Below, piece by piece: positions 33,631 to 40,370 of a stretch of DNA of 44,602 nucleotides. The stretch lies in the IMG/VR virus record IMGVR_UViG_3300042302_000978, positions 1-44,602 of that record. One strand, 5' to 3'. The translations under genes were made by a program, and so were the position numbers. The stretch comes from a virus. Positions within the stretch are counted from its first letter, which is position 1. Every line of letters begins with the position of its first letter. The notes under the pieces were generated by a model. It did not search any database. It was not told the origin of the DNA and saw nothing but the letters and a program-made list of their open reading frames with translations.

Positions 33631-34278
33631 ATGAAAAAAATCATTACATGGGAAGAGTTTAATGAATCTTATAATAAACCAAGAGTAGGTGGTAAAAAGA
33701 GATGGTCTGTTAAATATAAAAAAACAATAGACTGTAATAATCCTAAAGGTTTTTCACAAAAACAATATTGTAAGAGAAAAAGAAAAGGTGGTAATTATAA
33801 GTCTGTTAAAGAAAACTTTGGTCTATCTGACCAAGAAATAGAAAATAAGATAATGGAAGTATGGAAAGTAGATCCATATGAGTTTAAAGACTACATTACT
33901 TCATCTATGGATCATGGTGACTTATATGGAAGTTGTAATTTGACTTTTGTTCTTTGGTATCCTTATCCAGATTCTAATGTCGAACCATGTGCCATATTTA
34001 TGTTAGAAGATAACGAATGGAAGAAAGGACCTTGGTATGACAATATGGATGCTATATTGAAAAGTGAAAGATATGAAGTTGGTATAGAAGCTTGGGTTCC
34101 GGATGTTGGTGGTAATCATGAAAAGATAGAGAAGTTTTACAACTACGCAAACAGAGTTCTACAGGAAGCGGATATACCATACATTGCATCTTATCCAGAT
34201 GTTCGACACGAAGGAAAGATACTTTTAGAGTATGGCTATACCTGGGGTTATAAAACAAAATTCATTGGCGACGAATAA
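33631..34278 (+). CDS. Leader-bearing protein with basic DCxNPKGFSQKQYC-type module
   Basis: 215 residues. The start MKKIITWEEFNESYNKP is a variant of the shared leader (F-N-E before S). Next comes a strongly basic module, YKKTIDCNNPKGFSQKQYC then KRKRKGG (about residues 29-55), which I recognise from many large-phage proteins. The rest is a soluble domain with many aromatic residues (LTFVLWYPYPDSNVEP, DNEWKKGPWYDNM), function unknown. A DNA-associated internal virion protein would fit the leader plus basic segment. It is followed by three further plus-strand genes with small gaps. Confidence 0.65.
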   Translation: MKKIITWEEFNESYNKPRVGGKKRWSVKYKKTIDCNNPKGFSQKQYCKRKRKGGNYKSVKENFGLSDQEIENKIMEVWKVDPYEFKDYITSSMDHGDLYGSCNLTFVLWYPYPDSNVEPCAIFMLEDNEWKKGPWYDNMDAILKSERYEVGIEAWVPDVGGNHEKIEKFYNYANRVLQEADIPYIASYPDVRHEGKILLEYGYTWGYKTKFIGDE

Positions 34279-34291
34279 ATCTAAATGAGAA

Positions 34292-34305
34292 AATAATATA
34301 TAGTA
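34292..34305 (+). promoter_or_regulatory. Late-promoter-like box
   Basis: AATAATATATAGTA ends one base before the ATG at 34307; another case where box and start codon nearly touch. Confidence 0.45.
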
Positions 34306-34306
34306 A

Positions 34307-34957
34307 ATGAGATACCTAAAAACGTTCGAAAGCCACAGCAGTAAAGACATTCTTATTGTTGTTGATGTTCAAAAATCATTCAAAAAATTCTTCAATGAGA
34401 TTTATCTTCATGAGTTGAAAAAGTATTGTAATGAGTTCAGTAAGGTATATCAAATCTGGGACAACCACGTAGATGGAAAGAACGTCGATAAAGACTATCT
34501 ATATGATGAAGATCCTGAAATACCTGTTCATAAAGATCTTTATCACTTTCCTAACCAAACTGACTTGATTGAGAAAAGATACAACTATGACGTTGATGCA
34601 GACTTCTATAAAAAAGTTCTTACACCGGAAACCTATGAAGAAGTTAAGACTAAAGAAGATGCAAACGAATTGAAAAAGGGAGATTTCTTTCCTACAGAAG
34701 AAGGAACTCTTATTATATATGTCGGAAATAACCACAAATGGTATCATATGCCAAAGAAACTTCACGAACTTTTTACAGAAGTTGCAGAGGCACAAAATAT
34801 GAATGAAGGATTGAGTGAGGTTAAAGATGTGATTCTTGTAGGTGGTGCAGATGGAGAATGTCTTACAGATGTTGAAACTGCAGCAGAGGCAATGGGTGTA
34901 AAACTGAGACTTAATCACAAATATATCTATAGTGCTAGCCACTGTCCAATAAAATAA
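34307..34957 (+). CDS. Leader-bearing isochorismatase-like cysteine hydrolase
   Basis: 216 residues. A leader MRYLKTFESHSSKD directly precedes ILIVVDVQKSF, the first motif of isochorismatase-like hydrolases with catalytic Asp20. The second signature is VILVGGADGECLTDVETAAE with catalytic Cys185 at the expected place before the TA..A helix. A middle Lys of the triad is not certain. The middle region (residues 60-150) is longer than in small hydrolases and acidic. Family members act on amides and related small molecules (nicotinamide, isochorismate); the substrate cannot be told. If packaged, it would be an injected enzyme. Confidence 0.7.
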   Translation: MRYLKTFESHSSKDILIVVDVQKSFKKFFNEIYLHELKKYCNEFSKVYQIWDNHVDGKNVDKDYLYDEDPEIPVHKDLYHFPNQTDLIEKRYNYDVDADFYKKVLTPETYEEVKTKEDANELKKGDFFPTEEGTLIIYVGNNHKWYHMPKKLHELFTEVAEAQNMNEGLSEVKDVILVGGADGECLTDVETAAEAMGVKLRLNHKYIYSASHCPIK

Positions 34958-34966
34958 GATTTATAT

Positions 34967-35347
34967 ATGAGACTTATATTAGAGTTTGATAAATATAGTG
35001 TTATTGAAGATGTTGTTGCTGAGATGTCTAAGATATTTCCTCATGTGAAAATGAAAGGAAGTGTTCTATATGCTTCTTCTATTTTAGACAAAGGTGGAAA
35101 TCCTCTTGTGAGAATAGACTCAAAACAACCATTGATGGCACTTTTGATTCAATTTATTGGTGATCATATTGTTATAAAATCATTTGTAAACTCTGTAAGA
35201 GAACCTAACTTCTCAAAAAGATTTATGGATGGTCTTTCAAATGTTTTAGAACCAAAATATACCATAGTAGTTGATCAAGATGTGAGTCAAGGATATTGGG
35301 ACCATATAATCGAAAAGTATCCTCAATTTAATTGGATTAAAAAATAG
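34967..35347 (+). CDS. Unknown small phage protein
   Basis: 126 residues. N-terminus MRLILEFDKYSVIEDVV resembles the leader family only loosely (no F-E-x-F core). The end GYWDHIIEKYPQFNWIKK recalls the C-terminal part of acetyltransferase-like proteins, but I see no acetyl-CoA binding motif. It lies 9 bases after the hydrolase gene in the same direction and 9 bases before the next, suggesting one operon. Confidence 0.65.
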   Translation: MRLILEFDKYSVIEDVVAEMSKIFPHVKMKGSVLYASSILDKGGNPLVRIDSKQPLMALLIQFIGDHIVIKSFVNSVREPNFSKRFMDGLSNVLEPKYTIVVDQDVSQGYWDHIIEKYPQFNWIKK

Positions 35348-35356
35348 TTTCATTTC

Positions 35357-35563
35357 ATGCCAGCAAAGTCAAAACAACAATTCAAATATGTTTACGCAAT
35401 GCGTAATAAATATGGTTCTAAGAAAAAGGCTCCTAAAAACATGAAGTGGGTATTCAACAAAGAATGGACTGATGTGAGTTTTAAAGATTTACCCAAGAAA
35501 ATAAAGGAAAAGTGTATATATGATTATGTAAACTTTTTGAATGAAGTGTATTTCAAATACTAA
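35357..35563 (+). CDS. Small basic MPAKSK-type phage protein
   Basis: 68 residues, strongly basic. MPAKSKQQFKYVYAMRNKYG is a common start of short proteins in many phages (MPAKSKAQQ type); the rest is basic and aromatic. Function unknown, nucleic-acid binding possible. Its TAA stop overlaps, on the opposite strand, the stop of the gp25-like gene, so the two operons end on the same few bases without a hairpin between them. Confidence 0.7.
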   Translation: MPAKSKQQFKYVYAMRNKYGSKKKAPKNMKWVFNKEWTDVSFKDLPKKIKEKCIYDYVNFLNEVYFKY

Positions 35564-35937
35564 CCAACCACCAAATATACATCTAAGTCTCTTATCTGGA
35601 AAAATACTTCCATGTATTCTTGATATCTTTCTGGATCTTCAAAAAATGATACAGTTAATGTATATTCTATTCCGTTTATTTCTGGAATATAGCTACCAAT
35701 CTGTTGTTTAAGATCACTTTCTATACTATCCGAAGAAAGTCTCGTCTGGTGAAGATAGAAAGGAAGGTCTCCTCCGAATTCAGTATCAAAAAAAACCTCA
35801 CCTTTGTTCGTAAATAGAATCATCTCCCATTTTTGAACGATTACTCTTATTACATCGTCTTCTATGAGATCTAATGCTCTGAATCTTGGATGTCCAGGAT
35901 ATCCTAAATAAAAGTCTGTGAAATTAAAGTTCGCCAT
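35560..35937 (-). CDS. gp25: Baseplate wedge protein, gp25-like
   Basis: 125 residues (T4 gp25 is 132). The pattern DDVIRVIVQKWEMILFTNKG, then FFDTEFGGDLPFYL, then I..DLKQQIGSYIPEI and a beta-rich end is that of the GPW/gp25 family, the most conserved wedge component that triggers sheath assembly and contraction. The box GTTAATATATAA lies only 3 bases upstream of its ATG. It is downstream of gp44 on the same strand but has its own promoter-like box. Confidence 0.88.
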   Translation of the reverse strand: MANFNFTDFYLGYPGHPRFRALDLIEDDVIRVIVQKWEMILFTNKGEVFFDTEFGGDLPFYLHQTRLSSDSIESDLKQQIGSYIPEINGIEYTLTVSFFEDPERYQEYMEVFFQIRDLDVYLVVG

Positions 35938-35940
35938 GAG

Positions 35941-35952
35941 TTATATATTAAC
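35941..35952 (-). promoter_or_regulatory. Late-promoter-like box for gp25
   Basis: On the minus strand GTTAATATATAA, separated from the ATG at 35937 by 3 bases. Confidence 0.5.
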
Positions 35953-35965
35953 TTTGGCATATCCT

Positions 35966-36925
35966 TTATTTTAAAATATCTCTAAACTTCCCTATTATCG
36001 TCATACCTAATACAATCGGATCTGTGTTTGTTTCCAGCTTACTTGTATAGTCTGCTATGACATAGTTACATTCAAACAGTTTATCGATATTTTTACCATT
36101 TTCAATAGACCAGTCTATGAATGGCTTACCTAATAACTTAATCATTGAATCAATCTTCTCTGCACCAAAGTTTGACATAAGAAAATGATAAACACTTTCA
36201 TAGTTTCCACTTTCATAGATAAAGTTGTACAAATCTTTTTTTACTTTATTGGATACGTTACTTACTCCATTGTTTATATCTCCTGTCTCTAAAAAATCCT
36301 GTACTTCTACAAGAATACCTCTAAAGTCTGGGAACTTTTTGTTTATTATAGAAACTAAATTTTCTTTAGATATTTCTCGTTCTTCTTTTGGTAAAATAGT
36401 GTCTTGTATTCTTTTGTACAACTCCATTTTTAGATGTTTTTCTTCTTCCACATCTATACAATCAAAGTTTACAGTCTTTATTCTAGACTTTAATCCGTCT
36501 GAAATTTTGTTGATGTGATTCGTCGTGATTATAAATCTTACACTATTGTTATATTTTTCTATGAATGCTTTGAATGCGTCTTGGAATTGTGCAGAAACTC
36601 TTTCAAACTCATCTAAAAAAACATATTTTATATCGGAACTTGACTCAAACATTGGAGTGAACTTACAGAAATTCTGTATTTCTTCTCTAAGAACATCTAT
36701 AGAAGTATCTAAAGAACAGTTAAGTTCTAAGTATGGTGTTTCTTTTGTATATTTTCCAACAAGTATTCTTGCCAAACTGGTTTTCCCAGTTCCATAGTGA
36801 CCATAGAAAATATAATGTTGGTTGATACCGTTTTCGAATTGTTTCTTTATTCGTGGAAGAAGTATGATGTCTTCTAGACGTTTTGGTCTCCATTTCTCCC
36901 AAAGCAATAAGTTTTTAACTGACAT
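35966..36925 (-). CDS. gp44: Sliding-clamp loader ATPase, gp44-like
   Basis: 319 residues, the same length as T4 gp44. AAA+ motifs: EKWRPKRLEDI at the start (RFC box), Walker A GHYGTGKT (42-49), Walker B YVFLDEFE (D105, E106), sensor 1 FIITTNHINK and the Arg finger motif SRI. The C-terminal collar domain is helical. Four copies with gp62 load the gp45 clamp, which in T4 also activates late transcription through gp55 and gp33. gp62 and gp45 are not in this window. Confidence 0.93.
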   Translation of the reverse strand: MSVKNLLLWEKWRPKRLEDIILLPRIKKQFENGINQHYIFYGHYGTGKTSLARILVGKYTKETPYLELNCSLDTSIDVLREEIQNFCKFTPMFESSSDIKYVFLDEFERVSAQFQDAFKAFIEKYNNSVRFIITTNHINKISDGLKSRIKTVNFDCIDVEEEKHLKMELYKRIQDTILPKEEREISKENLVSIINKKFPDFRGILVEVQDFLETGDINNGVSNVSNKVKKDLYNFIYESGNYESVYHFLMSNFGAEKIDSMIKLLGKPFIDWSIENGKNIDKLFECNYVIADYTSKLETNTDPIVLGMTIIGKFRDILK

Positions 36926-36974
36926 ATTAAAGTTTTTTTACACATGATATATTGTCGGGTAGAAAGAAAGTTTA

Positions 36975-36988
36975 TTTAATATATATTG
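36975..36988 (+). promoter_or_regulatory. Late-promoter-like box for gp15
   Basis: TTTAATATATATTG ends 2 bases before the ATG at 36991 and favours that start over the upstream TTG at 36952. Confidence 0.5.
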
Positions 36989-36990
36989 AT

Positions 36991-38139
36991 ATGATTGGAG
37001 ATAGTTTTAATTTCGAAGATGTCTTTTTTAGAGACCTTACCGTCTGCGTATTAGATACGCTTGAGGGACAAATAAAGTGGACAAATCGATTCACATCAGG
37101 TGATGTGTTTGTTCAGGTTCCTATATACTACTCTCTTACAGGAGATGAAAGGTTCTTATTGGACTCATTTTCAGATGATATTGTTTCCGAAAACAGGTTC
37201 ATTGAGTTAAATACTGATTTGATACCAAGAGGTCATCTTACTATGACAAGCTTTAATATAAAGTCTGACGAATTTGCCAATCCAAATGTTTGGCTTAGAA
37301 TGGTTGTTGAGAATGATTTTGAAATAAGAAAGGTTCTTGGAAAAGTTAGAGCTATTCCAATAACGGTCAACTACGACTTAGAAATCACACTATCAAGTGA
37401 GATTGATACATTCAAATGTAGTCAAGCTATATTAGATACTCTTTGGATTTATAAGTTTATGTACTTCGAGCACAACTTCATGAACATAGATGCTGTTCTT
37501 GTTATGCCAGATTCCAACACAATAGAGATGAGTAGAGATAAGAACTTGACGAGTGATAACAATATCAAATTGAAATGTTCCTTTACCGTTGAGACTTACT
37601 ATCCGGCTTTTAGAAGAGATAGAGTAACATCTACTGGATATCCAAGAGAATATGGATCTGGTATGAAAGATGGTAATGGTTTTGCACTTACGGGTGGAGT
37701 ATCTGACTATTTTGAACAACCGAGTCAGGGTGGAACTATAAATACGGGTAGTGTAAATACAAATGAAACTGTTGGTGTTGATCCAAATTCACCAAATGGT
37801 GGAGGTGGTGCTTCAAGACCGGTCTTTCCATCCACAGGACCTGCAGGAACTACTACAGGACCTAATACCGGACCTAATGGTAAACCATGGATAAATGGAC
37901 CATTTAATCCAAACAATCCATTACCTGGATATGGTCAGACTGGTACTTTTAACAATACTGGAGGTAGCACGAACCCTTCGGATCCTTACGGAACTTTTGG
38001 TCAAGACGGATATGCAATAGAGCCAAAAAGAACAAGATGGTTCAATAATATACTTAGATCTAGAGAGAGAGCGGGTGGTAGTTCGACTGATCCAGTAACC
38101 GGACAACAGAATGTAACACCTCGTACGCCAAATCAATAA
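36991..38139 (+). CDS. gp15: Tail sheath terminator, gp15-like
   Basis: 382 residues from the ATG at 36991 (T4 gp15 is 272). The first 215 residues follow T4 gp15 block by block: F.DLTVCVLDTLEG, SGDVFVQVPIYYS, DLIPRGHLTMTSFNIKSDEF, KVRAIPITVNYDLEIT, ILDTLWIYKFMYFEHNF, KLKCSFTVETYYPAF. gp15 forms the hexamer capping the tube and sheath and joining the tail to the head. The remaining residues (about 220-382) are Gly/Pro/Asn/Thr-rich and disordered, longer than the T4 proline-rich tail. Confidence 0.8.
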   Translation: MIGDSFNFEDVFFRDLTVCVLDTLEGQIKWTNRFTSGDVFVQVPIYYSLTGDERFLLDSFSDDIVSENRFIELNTDLIPRGHLTMTSFNIKSDEFANPNVWLRMVVENDFEIRKVLGKVRAIPITVNYDLEITLSSEIDTFKCSQAILDTLWIYKFMYFEHNFMNIDAVLVMPDSNTIEMSRDKNLTSDNNIKLKCSFTVETYYPAFRRDRVTSTGYPREYGSGMKDGNGFALTGGVSDYFEQPSQGGTINTGSVNTNETVGVDPNSPNGGGGASRPVFPSTGPAGTTTGPNTGPNGKPWINGPFNPNNPLPGYGQTGTFNNTGGSTNPSDPYGTFGQDGYAIEPKRTRWFNNILRSRERAGGSSTDPVTGQQNVTPRTPNQ

Positions 38140-38165
38140 AAATAGAAAAAAATGGCTTTTTGTAG

Positions 38166-38182
38166 TTAATATATACTCTATA
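38166..38182 (+). promoter_or_regulatory. Late-promoter-like box
   Basis: TTAATATATACTCTATA, identical core to that at 13325, with AAAAAAATGGCTTTTTGTAG just upstream; 22 bases before the ATG at 38205. Confidence 0.6.
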
Positions 38183-38204
38183 CATAAAAAAAATATCAAA
38201 AAAT

Positions 38205-39488
38205 ATGAAGAATCTTAAACTTGAATTGTTTAACTTTAAAAAGAATCTTTCTCTAGAACAAGATGAGATTTCTACGATAGTTGAGGGACACATGAATGCT
38301 TGTAATGAAGCTTCTGAAAAATCCATCGTAATTTCGTTAAACGAAAGACTTAAACCTTATACTTACGATAAAAGCGTTAAATCTCTTTTAGAGGGATTGA
38401 ATGATGACATGAAGAACTTTGAGTTACTTTATGAGTTGAAAAACCTTTATAATGTTCTTAATACTAAAAATAGTGGTGAACTTTATAGACAACCTATCAA
38501 CGTACTTTTACAAACTATCAACCTTGAGACTGATCAAGACAGAATGTCTAAAGTTTTGAACGAACTTGCTATTTATGACTGGGTTCCTGAAATCAAATTA
38601 TTCGTACATAACTTAACAAAATCACCTGAGCAAAGAACAAACTTATTAAGTGGTGGTAAAGGTGAATCTATCTTTACAATCGTTGAGTCTGTTGAAGATG
38701 GACACATTGCTTTGGTTAGAGATTCTTGGTTTCTTTTAAGTGAAAACGTAATCGAAAAAACATTGGTTGAAAACCACGTTAAAGACGAAGAGTCTTTAAA
38801 ATCATTGAGAATGTTAGAAACTGCAATGAAATATGCTTCTGTAACAGAAGATAGAGTTAACTTCAGAATTTCTGAATATTTAACAATCGGATTATCTGTT
38901 GCTAAAAAAGGTAAAGTATTCATCAATGATGATGAAATGAATGACGAAACTACATTAGAAAGTTTATTTAACTCTCCAATCGTTCCAATCGTTAACAAAA
39001 ACTTTTATCCAATCTTACTTGAGGTTTCTAAAAACTTAGATAAGTTTGTTGAGTTAGACGTAGTTAAAAGAGTAAACAACTTGATTAATCCATTTTTAGA
39101 GTGTTTTGCATTCAACTATAAAAAAGCTACTTTCTTATACAGATGTGACGAAAGATATGGTAACTCATTCTTCAAATACGAATCTGCTTTAGAGTTAGTA
39201 AACGAGGTAAGAAACGAGCTTAACTATGACTTGACTTACTTCTTCGAAAATAAATTAGGAAAAGAATTAGTTGTTAAAAGAAAGTTAGAAGACAAAGAAA
39301 GAGAAATCACACTTAAATTAGAAGACGTTAGTTTCAACATTGAAAAACTTAAAGGATCTATGAAGATGATTGGAGAATCTGAAGTATTGACAACGGCACT
39401 TAAAAACTTAGAAAAAAGAAAAACGGTTTTAGACGCAGAATTATATGGTGTTAAAGAAGTACAGTATAAAGAAAGATTAAGATCTTAA
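38205..39488 (+). CDS. Unknown, probably abundant late protein
   Basis: 427 residues, soluble, helical, with no recognised motif. The C-terminal 70 residues are a coiled coil (LEDKEREITLKLEDVSFNIE). Codon choice becomes strongly biased in the second half (TTA, GTT, ATC, AAC), like the tube and sheath genes, indicating high expression. It is a single-gene unit between a strong late-type box and a terminator. Candidate roles are virion structural protein or prohead core component. The start MKNLKLELFNFKK is only distantly like the shared leader. Confidence 0.75.
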   Translation: MKNLKLELFNFKKNLSLEQDEISTIVEGHMNACNEASEKSIVISLNERLKPYTYDKSVKSLLEGLNDDMKNFELLYELKNLYNVLNTKNSGELYRQPINVLLQTINLETDQDRMSKVLNELAIYDWVPEIKLFVHNLTKSPEQRTNLLSGGKGESIFTIVESVEDGHIALVRDSWFLLSENVIEKTLVENHVKDEESLKSLRMLETAMKYASVTEDRVNFRISEYLTIGLSVAKKGKVFINDDEMNDETTLESLFNSPIVPIVNKNFYPILLEVSKNLDKFVELDVVKRVNNLINPFLECFAFNYKKATFLYRCDERYGNSFFKYESALELVNEVRNELNYDLTYFFENKLGKELVVKRKLEDKEREITLKLEDVSFNIEKLKGSMKMIGESEVLTTALKNLEKRKTVLDAELYGVKEVQYKERLRS

Positions 39489-39510
39489 TATTTATTTATT
39501 GATAATTTTT

Positions 39511-39537
39511 AAAAATCCCCTTTATGGGGATTTTTTG
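39511..39537 (+). terminator. Intrinsic terminator
   Basis: AAAAATCCCC / GGGGATTTTTT stem with a short TTTAT loop, after the stop at 39488. Confidence 0.85.
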
Positions 39538-39549
39538 TTTTATAAACTT

Positions 39550-39577
39550 TTTCATGTTCGATGTCTATAACATGAAA
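39550..39577. promoter_or_regulatory. Operator-like inverted repeat upstream of the late sigma gene
   Basis: TTTCATGTT (39550-39558) and AACATGAAA (39569-39577) are perfect 9-base inverted repeats separated by 10 bases. A further CATGAAAA half-site follows at once. No TTAATATATA or TAnnTTTG box is visible here, so this may be a regulator binding site controlling gp55 expression. Confidence 0.45.
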
Positions 39578-39620
39578 GCATGAAAATCCTTTATGGATAC
39601 CAAAAAATAAATGCTTATTA

Positions 39621-39986
39621 ATGTACTTAAATAATAGAGAACTTTACATAGAATTAGTAGTCAGCAAAGCACAGGGAAGACTTACAAGGCCCGCTCAAAA
39701 AATGCTAGAGCTTTTAGCAAAGAAAACAATCAAAAAAATGAGATATTGGTCGAATGACGACAAGATGGACTGTTACCAAAGTGGACTTCTATATGTATTT
39801 CAAAACTGGTATAACTTCAACGAAGAGAAATCAGTAAATGCCTTCGCTTATTTCACCGAAATCTTTAAAAGGGGAATAGCCAAAGGATATAACGATCTTT
39901 ATAAAAAGAAAGGTGACAACGAACATCAAATAAGACTTATTTCCATAGAAGGATCTAATGACGGAATGGGTCTACACTCTTTATAG
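39621..39986 (+). CDS. gp55: Late transcription sigma factor, gp55-like
   Basis: 121 residues (T4 gp55 is 185). The central part is a sigma region 2: WSNDDKMDCYQSGLLYVFQN, then W-Y-N-F-N-E-E-K, then VNAFAYFTEIFKRGIAKGYN, aligning with the T4 gp55 segment around HNFDETKYKNPHAYITQ. gp55 directs host RNA polymerase to late promoters with a TATAAATA core. The C-terminus ends in GMGLHSL, possibly the hydrophobic clamp-binding tail. The TAG stop is followed immediately, in the same frame, by a 49-codon ORF. Confidence 0.85.
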   Translation: MYLNNRELYIELVVSKAQGRLTRPAQKMLELLAKKTIKKMRYWSNDDKMDCYQSGLLYVFQNWYNFNEEKSVNAFAYFTEIFKRGIAKGYNDLYKKKGDNEHQIRLISIEGSNDGMGLHSL

Positions 39987-40136
39987 ATGATATCAACAAC
40001 AAAAATATTTACATACGACATAGTCGCCGCTCCTAGTTTTGGAATGGCTACTATGTCTTTTAATATGACTATAAATCCTTCGAGGAGAACTCTTAGAAGA
40101 AGCAAGATCAAGAAGGTATTTCTACAATCTTTATAG
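39987..40136 (+). CDS. 49-residue ORF directly in frame behind gp55
   Basis: ATG follows the gp55 TAG with no gap and stays in the same reading frame to a TAG at 40134-40136. The product has a hydrophobic middle (DIVAAPSFGMATMSFNMTIN) and a basic end (RRTLRRSKIKKVFLQSL). It could be a separate translationally coupled peptide or, by readthrough of the amber codon, a C-terminal extension that would bring gp55 to 171 residues. It may also be a chance ORF. It overlaps the convergent gene at 40108 by 29 bases. Confidence 0.4.
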   Translation: MISTTKIFTYDIVAAPSFGMATMSFNMTINPSRRTLRRSKIKKVFLQSL

Positions 40137-40308
40137 TTATCTCTATCTCTACATTCTTATCTTTGAATTCTGCTAATTTTGCGTCAACAAAATCTGATGG
40201 ATTGTGAAGGCTCACATGATTTTTCTTAATACGGGTTTCAATACCAAAATTGTCTTTTGCTTCAAATACTCGTCCTTGGTATTTTTCTGTGTTGCTTGAT
40301 GAAATCAT
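40108..40308 (-). CDS. Small unknown protein
   Basis: 66 residues from the ATG at 40308 (MISSSNTEKYQGRVFEAKDN); an earlier in-frame ATG (40353) is less likely because it runs through the AT-rich promoter region. Alternating beta strands (YQGRVFEAK, NVEIEITIKIVEIP) suggest a small beta-barrel. No family recognised. It is divergent from the adenylate cyclase gene, with about 60 bases of AT-rich DNA between. Confidence 0.6.
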   Translation of the reverse strand: MISSSNTEKYQGRVFEAKDNFGIETRIKKNHVSLHNPSDFVDAKLAEFKDKNVEIEITIKIVEIPS

Positions 40309-40354
40309 AATATCTATTTTTATGCTAATATATGTATTATTTATTACATCCACA

Positions 40355-40370
40355 AATTTATATATACTAT
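40355..40370 (+). promoter_or_regulatory. Late-promoter-like box abutting the cyclase start
   Basis: AATTTATATATACTAT runs straight into ATGG at 40371, the same arrangement as at 26828 and (minus) 28716. It fixes the cyclase start at 40371 rather than 40332. Confidence 0.5.

Noticed and set aside
5204-40136. Genome-wide TAG recoding as in some crAss-like phages
   Set aside because: Several well-formed genes end at TAG (4445, 5204, 35347) with nothing conserved beyond them, so general recoding is not supported; only the gp55 case stays open.
40332-40370. Extended N-terminus for the adenylate cyclase
   Set aside because: The extra 13 residues are encoded by the AT-rich promoter box; starting at 40371 also gives the leader-like sequence seen on other proteins.
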